Below, in pieces: positions 24,101-30,503 of a stretch of 34,075 nt of DNA. Position numbers and translations under genes: made by a program. The first letter of the stretch is position 1. Each line of letters starts with the position of its first letter. The DNA comes from Lachnospiraceae bacterium (GTDB taxonomy: Bacteria; Bacillota; Clostridia; Lachnospirales; Lachnospiraceae): NCBI GenBank assembly GCA_017508825.1, contig JAFWRC010000267.1:1-34075 (forward strand), written 5' to 3'. The notes beneath the pieces were generated by a model, which saw only the letters and a program-made list of their open reading frames with translations, did not search any database and was not told the origin of the DNA.

Positions 24101-24518
24101 GGCGCTGATCGATAATGATTTTAATAACGAAGCAAGACTGAGTGCATCCATGATCGCAGAGCCGGCATTCCAAAACAGCGGCTATACGGGGCATGTGTGC
24201 TATTCCGTGCGGATCGAAAACAGCGGAAAGGATGCCGGCGAAAGTTTTGCGCTGCGCCTGTATAACCCGTACGGAACGCAGAAGATCGCAGTATGGTGCT
24301 ATGACGGAAACCGATGGAACGAGATCGAATATCTGGACCGCGGTTCCTACGTACAGGTGGAGATGCAGGGACTGGAAGGAATCTACTGCATTGCAGTAAA
24401 AGAGAACAATACGCTGCTCATTGCCGGTATTGCCGGCGGGACGGTTGCAGTGATCCTGTTATTTGTGATCGTTCGGAAGATACGGAAAAAGAAAAAGATG
24501 AAGAAGGGGCAGGATTAA
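21141..24518 (+). CDS. Surface-anchored GLUG beta-helix / coiled-coil protein
   Basis: A 1125-residue predicted surface protein with an N-terminal signal (about 1-35) and one C-terminal membrane helix (about 1091-1111) followed by a Lys-rich cytoplasmic tail. The outside part is mosaic. Residues ~60-340 carry at least six GLUG-like repeats (TGGIAGVN, TGGISGKN, IGGIVGQM), a right-handed beta-helix type. Residues ~349-675 are a long, Gln/Met/Asp-rich coiled coil. Residues ~700-850 resume GLUG repeats (VGGITGSM, AGGIVGFM, VGGVAGQS, VGGIAGSG). A beta-rich region and the anchor follow. The coil thus looks inserted into one helix. The start shares a base with the MMPL stop and has AAAGGAGGG. It may be an extracytoplasmic partner of the exporter or an adhesin. 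Confidence 0.82.
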   Translation: MRYRFYRRLSQMIVRTMPVMAAAGMLLGNAQTVNAGYNDGKCYYEPGDDAVVSDNTTEEERERIEIKTAEDLIALAEQCHIDSFSADKDVVLTEDIRLGGSSFTTIPIFCGHFDGNGHTVYGVNYGGDGYVTGFFRYIGEGAVVENLNIDGTIRAEGKQQVTGGVCGINSGTIINCSFDGHIYGKSETGGIAGVNTADGEIRKCVNNGSLSGYYFTGGISGKNYGMIYGCGNTGNLNDSAEWITEEDEMSTDLLQDLTENGSDVTQLRRQSGIDTGGIAGYSKGAVISCTNDGTIGYEHAGYNIGGIIGRQTGLVTNCSNRGMVLGRKDIGGIVGQMEPYLELNEEDSVHNDVNDLHDMIGQLTRIMDSDNAQVKSDLDALMGYADSAVDAGGVMADQATDYVNENMDLAEDAGARVSHVLEMMPGVTENMTDACENAMRMAGEMQKLNDDLYAGRNISGEEREKLEQLTQTIETDKQSIDDNIALLRKLASENTVHQIREEGLQPPVELILDTKSRAEQAVDAVKEIKRASTEMKTSMESLYQMYDTILHRTAANTGKDIEETRQRLGNSMQEMEDGMESLQEAQNAMNDITAYLNAQDDLQMIKTGEEWDKNADNLQEQMDSISAVMTRLGDHAQDYGEDVNDQIRAINDQINQIYNDIYYKVNERIDGIREDNHDYIYADISDGDIEHATLGKAAGSINYGVVRGDVNVGGITGSMAIDEEDPEGSAAGSVQLSIGGRYTSRNIIYNCTNRGYVTSKNDGAGGIVGFMKNGVVSSAYVYGAVESTEGGYVGGVAGQSLAIIRDSYVLCTLSGADNVGGIAGSGVTITGCYAMPTITDCTGRRGAIAGQIAIDEDTQLLRLDQLSNNHYVSEVLYGIDRISYQDAAEPMEYEELLASPGTPIAFHYLTVTFRVGDRYLGTQRVNYGDPYSTIVFPEIPAQEGSYGKWPEIGDGVIMGNMVITGEYVDSVRVIESLVCDPQSGKQLALIDNDFNNEARLSASMIAEPAFQNSGYTGHVCYSVRIENSGKDAGESFALRLYNPYGTQKIAVWCYDGNRWNEIEYLDRGSYVQVEMQGLEGIYCIAVKENNTLLIAGIAGGTVAVILLFVIVRKIRKKKKMKKGQD

Positions 24519-25951
24519 TCAACAACCGTATCATCCGGGTCTTCGTCGGAGAGAGGAAGTGAAAAGATGAATTCCGTGCCCACGCCTTCGGTGGAAATGA
24601 CATTGATGTTTTCACCGTGGGCGCGGATGATCTCACGGGTAATGGACAGGCCGAGGCCTGTCCCTTTTTTATCTTTGCCGCGGGAAAGGTCGGACTTGTA
24701 GAAGCGGTCAAAGACATAAGGAACGCTCTCTTTCGGGATGCCGATACCGCTGTCTTTTACCGAGACGAATACTTTGTTGTGTTTCTCCGTAGTTTCTACT
24801 TTGATCACGGAGTTCTTGTGGCTGAATTTCACAGCATTGTCGATCAGGTTATAGAGTACCTGCTGGATACGTGTGAGGTCGGCGGTGACGAAAAGTTCAT
24901 CGCCGGTCAGGGACAGTTCGATGGCGATTTTTTTTTCGCGGCAGCTGCCTTCAAAGGTCTCAGCGGTGCGGCGGATGACCATATTGATATCAAAGTCCGT
25001 CTTCTCCAGCAGCATACCCTGGGTATTTAAGTTGTTTAAGGTAAGCAGATTGTTGGTCAGTTTGATCAGACGATCGGTTTCGTTTAATACGATATCAATG
25101 TATTTGGGATACATTTCGGGCGGGATGGTGCCGTCCTGCATGGCTCTCAGGAAACCGTTGATGGATGTCAGCGGCGAACGGAAGTCGTGGGAGACATTTG
25201 CCACGATGTGCTTCTGGTTATCCTCACCGCGGGCCAGTTCCTGTGCCATATAAGCCAGGGACGCTGCGAGATAACCGATCTCGTCATCACTTTCCACATT
25301 GATCTCATAGCGCAGGTTGCCGGCGGCATACTGTTCCGTGGCATCGATGATGCGTCGCAGCGGAACATACACCAGTTCCGTGAAGAAGATCAGGATGATC
25401 AGGGAAAGCAAAAACAGGATGATGAGCATGATATAGTCGATATCCAGCAGGTGATCAGCCGCATCCTGCAGATGCTCCATATCATAGTGCACCACCACAT
25501 AACCGCGCACGGCATAGCCGAGAGTGATCGGTGCCGCTACGGAAAGATGTTCGGATTCGAATAAATGATAAAAACTGCCGACACTGTAGAAAGAACCGGA
25601 AAGGGCGGTGATATCGAAGCCCTCGATGGTAACGGTGTTTTCCAGATCCACCGGCATACCCGAATCTACCATGACCAGACCGGAAGGATTGAGGATCTGG
25701 ATCCGGGCCTGCTGCATGGCAGAAGTCAGATCCAGAACCGCCTTCATACTGTTCAGGGAGATCTCGTTTTTATACAGCATCAGGGCATCGTTTTCCGACA
25801 GCCATAATGCAGTACGGTAAAGTTCTTCGGCTTTATTCTTCCGCAGCTGGTTGATGGTCATCTGCTGCATAAACGTAGCCACGATGATAAAACCGAAGAT
25901 AGCGAAGATCAGGTATGCGATTAAAAGCTTGATATAGAGCGTTTTTTTCAT
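24515..25951 (-). CDS. Sensor histidine kinase with HAMP domain
   Basis: A 478-residue membrane sensor kinase. Helix 1 (~8-28) and helix 2 (~172-191) bracket a ~140-residue outer sensing domain; then come HAMP (~192-245), the phospho-acceptor box NVSHDFRSP with His255, the N-box NLIDNAVKFSH (368-378), the G1 box DSGIGI, and G2 KGTGLGLS (429-436). Domain order is as in PhoR/ResE-type kinases. It follows its response regulator by 31 bp. No clear ribosome site precedes the ATG, which instead follows a 9-bp direct repeat, so translation may be weak. Its stop overlaps the stop of the facing gene by 4 bp with no terminator between. The signal is unknown. Confidence 0.93.
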   Translation of the reverse strand: MKKTLYIKLLIAYLIFAIFGFIIVATFMQQMTINQLRKNKAEELYRTALWLSENDALMLYKNEISLNSMKAVLDLTSAMQQARIQILNPSGLVMVDSGMPVDLENTVTIEGFDITALSGSFYSVGSFYHLFESEHLSVAAPITLGYAVRGYVVVHYDMEHLQDAADHLLDIDYIMLIILFLLSLIILIFFTELVYVPLRRIIDATEQYAAGNLRYEINVESDDEIGYLAASLAYMAQELARGEDNQKHIVANVSHDFRSPLTSINGFLRAMQDGTIPPEMYPKYIDIVLNETDRLIKLTNNLLTLNNLNTQGMLLEKTDFDINMVIRRTAETFEGSCREKKIAIELSLTGDELFVTADLTRIQQVLYNLIDNAVKFSHKNSVIKVETTEKHNKVFVSVKDSGIGIPKESVPYVFDRFYKSDLSRGKDKKGTGLGLSITREIIRAHGENINVISTEGVGTEFIFSLPLSDEDPDDTVVD

Positions 25952-25952
25952 A

Positions 25953-25974
25953 GAAACTTAATTTGGAAACTTAA
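25953..25974 (-). repeat. Direct repeat in the RR-HK gap
   Basis: TTAAGTTTC (minus strand) occurs twice, at 25953-25961 and 25966-25974, 13 bp apart, filling the gap before the kinase ATG where a ribosome site would be expected. Confidence 0.6.
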
Positions 25975-25982
25975 TCGTCCGC

Positions 25983-26687
25983 TCACATAAGTTCAAATTT
26001 GTATCCGACGCCCCAGATCGTGGTGATCTTCCAGTGATCGTGATCACCGATCTTTTCGCGGATACGTTTGATATGCACGTCCACGGTACGGGTGTCGCCG
26101 ACATATTCATAGCCCCAGATCTGATCCAGCAGCTGTTCGCGGGAATAGACATGGTTGGGCTGGGATGCCAGAAAGTACAGCAGTTCCAGTTCCTTCGGGG
26201 GCATTTCCACACGGCGGCCCTTGAAGGTGACACTGTAGTTGGAACGGTTGATGGTCAGATCGGTCAGACGCACTTCGTTCTCCGGCTCCGGCTGCGGTGC
26301 TTCTGCAACGACCGGTTTGTAGCGGCGCAGTACTGCTTTGACGCGGGCCACCAGTTCCTTGGAATCAAAAGGCTTTTCCATATAGTCATCCGCGCCCAGT
26401 TCCAGACCGAGTACTTTGTCAAAAACTTCGCCTTTGGCGGAGAGCATGATGATCGGTACCTGCAGCTCTTCTTTACGCACTTCCCGGCAGACCTGATAAC
26501 CGTCGATCCCCGGCAGCATCAGATCCAGCAGGATCAGATTCGGATTGAATTCTTTGACGGCGTTCAATGCAGATTCGCCATCGCCGACGATCCTGGTTTC
26601 AAAACACTCTTTGGTCAGATACAGGCTGATCAGCTCAGCAATATTCTCGTCATCATCTACGATCAGGATGCGTTGTTTTTCTGCCAT
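25983..26687 (-). CDS. OmpR/PhoB-family response regulator
   Basis: A 234-residue response regulator. The receiver domain has acidic residues DDD (11-13), phospho-acceptor Asp55 in LLDLMLPG, a switch Ser in MLSAKG and the KPF lysine near 105. The C-terminal winged-helix DNA-binding domain shows DTRTVDVHIKRIREKIG and a final TIWGVGYKFE, the standard OmpR ending. The start is supported by AAGAAGGT eight bases upstream. It comes 22 bp after mutS2 and just before its histidine kinase, so mutS2, regulator and kinase are probably one transcript. The targets are unknown. Confidence 0.95.
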   Translation of the reverse strand: MAEKQRILIVDDDENIAELISLYLTKECFETRIVGDGESALNAVKEFNPNLILLDLMLPGIDGYQVCREVRKEELQVPIIMLSAKGEVFDKVLGLELGADDYMEKPFDSKELVARVKAVLRRYKPVVAEAPQPEPENEVRLTDLTINRSNYSVTFKGRRVEMPPKELELLYFLASQPNHVYSREQLLDQIWGYEYVGDTRTVDVHIKRIREKIGDHDHWKITTIWGVGYKFELM

Positions 26688-26709
26688 AGGATACCTTCTT
26701 TCTTAAATG

Positions 26710-29121
26710 TTAGCGAAATTCTACAACAGTGACACCGGCATCGCCTTCTCCGTGCGCTGCCAGAGCAAAACTCTTTACCACCGGATTGCTGCGCAGGTAA
26801 TCGTGAATGCCTTTTCGCAGGGCGCCGGTGCCCTTGCCATGTACGATGCGTACTCTTTCCATATGTGTCATATAGGCGTCGTCCAGATATTTATCGATCC
26901 GGGCAACCGCGTCATCCACGGTAGAGCCGATCACGTTGATCTCGGCGGATACGTGGGATGCCCTGCTCAGATCCAGTTTGCCGGTTTTCACAGGGCCGGT
27001 CTTTTTGGTGTTGCTTTCGGGCTTTGCCTGTGCGCGGGTCAGATCACCGAGACGCACTTTGCTCCGCATGATGCCGCACTGTACCTGTACATTGCCGTGT
27101 TTGTCGGGAGCCGTGAGGATCACACCGTCTACCTGCATGGAGATGATGTGCACCGGAGTACCGGGGGTGGCTTCCTTTGCCGTGAGGATCTTCGGAGCGC
27201 TCACTTCCTCCGGTTTCTTTTTCTTGCTGTTCTGCATCGCCTCGCGGTAGATCGCTTCGTCCTGTTTGGAGAGCCATTCACGTACGTTCTGGCGTTTCTT
27301 CTCCATGGTCTGGATCTTCACCTGGCTGCCCTGCTGATTGAATACACGGATGGTCTCATCGGCCACATCCTTGGCATCCTGCAGGATATCCTTTGCTTCT
27401 TCGCGGGCGTCTTTTAAGATCTGTTCGCGCTGGTTCTGCAGTTTATCTTCGCGGACTTCTACATCTTTTAAGCGGTTTTCCAGATCTTTTTTCTGCTCGT
27501 CAAACGCTTCCCGTTCTTTTTCCAGCAGGATGCGCTTATGCTCCAGATCGGCGATCACGTTTTCGAAACTTTCGGATTCGCTGCTCACATACTTGCCGGC
27601 GGCATCGATGATGTCATCGGACAGACCGAGTTTTTTCGAGATCGCAAAAGCGTTACTCTTACCCGGAATACCGGTGAGCAGGCGGTATGTGGGACTCAAG
27701 GTCTCCACATCAAATTCACAGCTGGCGTTTTCCACACCTTCCGTAGATAAAGCATAGATCTTTAACTCGCTGTAATGTGTTGTTGCCATGGTGCGGATGC
27801 CCTGTGTGTGCAGATGGTTTAAGATCGCGGTCGCCAGAGCGGCGCCTTCGGTAGGATCCGTACCGGCGCCCAATTCGTCGAACAGACACAGGCTGTCTTT
27901 GTCGGCTTTTTTCAGGATCTGCACGATGCTGGTCATATGGGAAGAGAAGGTGGACAGGCTCTGTTCGATGCTCTGTTCATCTCCGATATCCGCAAATACT
28001 TCCGAGAATAAGGACAATTCCGAACGGTCCAGGGCCGGGATATGCAGTCCCGCCTGGCCCATTAAGGTCAGTAATCCGACGGTCTTTAAAGAAACCGTCT
28101 TACCGCCGGTATTGGGGCCGGTGACCACCAGCAGATCATAGTCCTGGCCGAGCGTAACATCGATGGGTACTGCCTTGGCAGGATCCAGAAGCGGATGTCT
28201 TGCCTTGCGCAGCCGGATACGGTGTTCCGTATTGTATAGCGGCCTGGTGGCATTGATCTTTAAGGCATACTTTGCTTTTGCAAAGATAAAATCCAGTAAA
28301 GTCAGGGTCTTCTGATCCTCGGCGATGATGTCACCGTACTGTGCTACGTGAGCGGAAAGCGCGGCCAGGATGCGCCGGATCTCGTCCTGTTCTTTTTGTT
28401 TTAACTGGTTGAGCTGGTTGTTCAGCTCAACGATCGCTGCCGGTTCGATAAAAAAGGTGGAACCGGTGGAAGACTGGTCATGTACAATGCCCGGTACCTG
28501 TGATTTGTATTCCGATTTGACCGGGATACAGTAACGATCCCCGCGCATAGTGATCACGGCATCCTGCAGATAACTGCGCAGCGACTGGTTCACCATATGG
28601 TTCAACTGGCTGTGGATACGGCCGGTGATCACATTGAAAGAACGGCGGATCTCTGCCAGGTCCTTGGATGCGTTATCCGCCATCTCCTCTTCAGAGAGGA
28701 TGCAGCGGGTGATTTCATTGGACAATTGTGTGAGCGGATCCAGGCGCATAAAAAGATCGGTCAGGCAGTCCTGCGGTTCTTCCGCAGGGGCACCGGTCTC
28801 GGTACCGTATTCCGCGCAGGTCCCCACACAGATCAGCAGCCGGGATAAGGATAACAGTTCTCCCATGGAAAGAGAACGTCCGATACCGGCGTCCTTCAAT
28901 AACTGACGTACATCAAAATTAGCCCCGAAGGAGATGCGGTCGCTTATCAGATAACGCGTAAGCGCTGCCGCCGTCTGCTCCTGGGCATTCTCGATCCACT
29001 CCGCATTCTGCGACGGACGCAGGGTCTCGCACATGCGCTTTGCCGGCGCACTGCCTGTATGATCGGAAAGGATCGCAGTGATCTTATCAAATTCCAGTGT
29101 ATGTAATACTTTAGCGTTCAT
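26710..29121 (-). CDS. mutS2: MutS2 family ATPase with variant Smr domain
   Basis: An 803-residue MutS2. It lacks the mismatch-binding domain of MutS and has a core and clamp (1-300), the ATPase domain with Walker A GPNTGGKT (335-342) and Walker B LCLFDELGAGTDP (411-423), the THYSEL motif (448-453), a long KOW/coil region (515-635) and a C-terminal Smr domain (728-803). MutS2 proteins suppress recombination and, in B. subtilis, rescue collided ribosomes. In this Smr domain the usual LDLRG motif reads INVIG (728-732), while HGKGTG (761-766) is kept. No Shine-Dalgarno sequence is present, and the promoter predicts a nearly leaderless mRNA. Family certainty is high; nuclease activity is open. 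Confidence 0.95.
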   Translation of the reverse strand: MNAKVLHTLEFDKITAILSDHTGSAPAKRMCETLRPSQNAEWIENAQEQTAAALTRYLISDRISFGANFDVRQLLKDAGIGRSLSMGELLSLSRLLICVGTCAEYGTETGAPAEEPQDCLTDLFMRLDPLTQLSNEITRCILSEEEMADNASKDLAEIRRSFNVITGRIHSQLNHMVNQSLRSYLQDAVITMRGDRYCIPVKSEYKSQVPGIVHDQSSTGSTFFIEPAAIVELNNQLNQLKQKEQDEIRRILAALSAHVAQYGDIIAEDQKTLTLLDFIFAKAKYALKINATRPLYNTEHRIRLRKARHPLLDPAKAVPIDVTLGQDYDLLVVTGPNTGGKTVSLKTVGLLTLMGQAGLHIPALDRSELSLFSEVFADIGDEQSIEQSLSTFSSHMTSIVQILKKADKDSLCLFDELGAGTDPTEGAALATAILNHLHTQGIRTMATTHYSELKIYALSTEGVENASCEFDVETLSPTYRLLTGIPGKSNAFAISKKLGLSDDIIDAAGKYVSSESESFENVIADLEHKRILLEKEREAFDEQKKDLENRLKDVEVREDKLQNQREQILKDAREEAKDILQDAKDVADETIRVFNQQGSQVKIQTMEKKRQNVREWLSKQDEAIYREAMQNSKKKKPEEVSAPKILTAKEATPGTPVHIISMQVDGVILTAPDKHGNVQVQCGIMRSKVRLGDLTRAQAKPESNTKKTGPVKTGKLDLSRASHVSAEINVIGSTVDDAVARIDKYLDDAYMTHMERVRIVHGKGTGALRKGIHDYLRSNPVVKSFALAAHGEGDAGVTVVEFR

Positions 29122-29130
29122 AACAGTTCA

Positions 29131-29159
29131 AATATATAATATATATCGGGAAAAATCAA
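29131..29159 (-). promoter_or_regulatory. mutS2 promoter, near-leaderless
   Basis: On the minus strand TTGATT (29154-29159), a 17-bp spacer and TATATT (29131-29136). The predicted start is about three bases before ATG 29121, and no ribosome site is present. The AT-rich run allows other -10 choices, but all have poor spacing. Confidence 0.5.
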
Positions 29160-29180
29160 GATTGAGGCCCGGGTGTGGTT

Positions 29181-30323
29181 TTATTTCAGGCTGTCCGGTA
29201 TCTCGACATAATTGTCACAATTAAACTTTTTATCATAGCAGCGGATGTTAACGGTTGTGCCTTCCCGTACGACAAGTGCCGTCACTGCCTGCACACCGTC
29301 ATCGTCTGCCTTGATATCGATCGTTCCTCCGTCAAGATAGACAAAGCCCTTTTCGGGATCTTCCTTTTTATCCGACTGGATACCGTCATCCTTGGAGGAA
29401 AGCGTGATGGTACCTCCGAGGATCACAACGCTGTCGTTTCCTTTCAGGGCGTTTTTCTCAGCCTGTACGGAGATGGTGCCGTTTAAGATCTTGAGATCAT
29501 CCTTGCAGCTGATGCCGTTGTTTCGCACTCCGGTCACTTCCAGACTTCCGCTGCCGTTGATCGTTAAGTCGATCTTGCTGAAAATGCAACCCTTCTCCTG
29601 TGAATCGATGCCGTCACTGACATGATTGACGCTGCCTTGCGCCAGGGTGATGAGTGCTTTGTCTCCGCTTTCAAAGCAGATGGGGGCGCCGCTCGTACAG
29701 GAAAGATCCACGCCGTCCAATACCAGCTGCACCTTATCGTCTGTACTGCCGCGGAAGCAGATCTGTCCGCCGCTTAAGGATCCCCGCAGGATATAGGTGC
29801 CGCTTTTGGTGATGCAGATCTTATTCCCCTCCATTACGATCGCTTCGGAGATATAGTTTTCCTTTGCTTCGTTTGAAACAGCCGCTCCGGTGGTGATATC
29901 CAGACCGCTGCCGTTTAGGTTCAGGAGGATCGCATGTGCTTCGTCGTATTCTTCCATCTGGTCAAAAGACGATGCCTTGGTGGTGATCGTTTCCGTTACG
30001 GTGTATTCTTTTTTGGATCCGGTATCGTAGATAAACTCTGTCAGGAAGCTCAGATCTTCCGGATCGCTTATAGTTGCCGGACTGCCTTCGGATGCATTTC
30101 CAAGATCGATGGTAACGGTGCCGCCTGCTGTTGCGGAAGTGCCTGTCTCTGCAGTTCCGGAGGCTGTTATTTCCGTTATCTCGCCTGATGTTTGTGTACT
30201 CTGTGCCGGTGGCGTATCTGCCAGGCCATTCGCCGGTTTGACACCGCTGTTTCCGCAGCCGGCCAGCAGGGCAGCTGTGAGCAGGGCAGCTAGGCTGTAT
30301 TTTTTCAGAATTGCTGTATTCAT
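29181..30323 (-). CDS. Carbohydrate-binding lipoprotein, Cthe_2159-like
   Basis: A 380-residue predicted lipoprotein with lipobox LLAGC (Cys23 counting from ATG 30323). After a Thr/Ser/Gly-rich linker comes a repetitive beta-strand region with the signature of Cthe_2159-type carbohydrate-binding proteins (a polygalacturonate/cellulose-binding parallel beta-helix): SGTYILRGSLSGGQICF, VQLVLDGVDLSC, KALITLAQGSVN, NGISCKDDLKILNG, LKGNDSVVILGG, SSKDDGIQSD, IDIKADDDGVQA. The Asp-rich turns may bind calcium. The start is ATG 30323, with AAAGGAA upstream, rather than 30353. It follows cotH across a 158-bp repeat element; these two families often co-occur near surface structures. The ligand is inferred from the family only. 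Confidence 0.82.
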   Translation of the reverse strand: MNTAILKKYSLAALLTAALLAGCGNSGVKPANGLADTPPAQSTQTSGEITEITASGTAETGTSATAGGTVTIDLGNASEGSPATISDPEDLSFLTEFIYDTGSKKEYTVTETITTKASSFDQMEEYDEAHAILLNLNGSGLDITTGAAVSNEAKENYISEAIVMEGNKICITKSGTYILRGSLSGGQICFRGSTDDKVQLVLDGVDLSCTSGAPICFESGDKALITLAQGSVNHVSDGIDSQEKGCIFSKIDLTINGSGSLEVTGVRNNGISCKDDLKILNGTISVQAEKNALKGNDSVVILGGTITLSSKDDGIQSDKKEDPEKGFVYLDGGTIDIKADDDGVQAVTALVVREGTTVNIRCYDKKFNCDNYVEIPDSLK

Positions 30324-30345
30324 ATTTCGGTTCCTTTCATGCTGG

Positions 30346-30503
30346 AAATTCATGTTTATCCTGCCTTCCCCCCTTCGGGGGGAAGGTGGCCGAAGGCCGG
30401 ATGAGGGGCAGCTTGACCGGAGAATAGACCCTCATCAGTCAGCTTCGCTGACAGCTTCCCCCTTCTAGGGGGAAGCCATTTGTTTACCGATAAACATGAA
30501 TTT
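30346..30503. mobile_element. MITE-like multi-hairpin element with 15-bp inverted ends
   Basis: Exact terminal inverted repeats AAATTCATGTTTATC (30346-30360) and its complement (30489-30503) enclose a GC-rich core. The core has hairpins CCTTCCCCCC/GGGGGGAAGG (30364-30386), GGCC-GAA-GGCC (30388-30398), GTCAGC/GCTGAC (30438-30452) and GCTTCCCCC/GGGGGAAGC (30454-30476), plus a long-range pair GATGAGGG (30400-30407) with CCCTCATC (30429-30436). The core resembles the CTTCCCCC...GGATGAGGG intergenic repeats I associate with gut Clostridia. It codes for nothing. I see no target-site duplication, so transposition is inferred. Its right end completes the cotH stop codon. Confidence 0.75.

Noticed and set aside
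30346..30503. Complete insertion sequence
   Set aside because: It has inverted ends but no open frame large enough for a transposase; at most it is a non-autonomous element.
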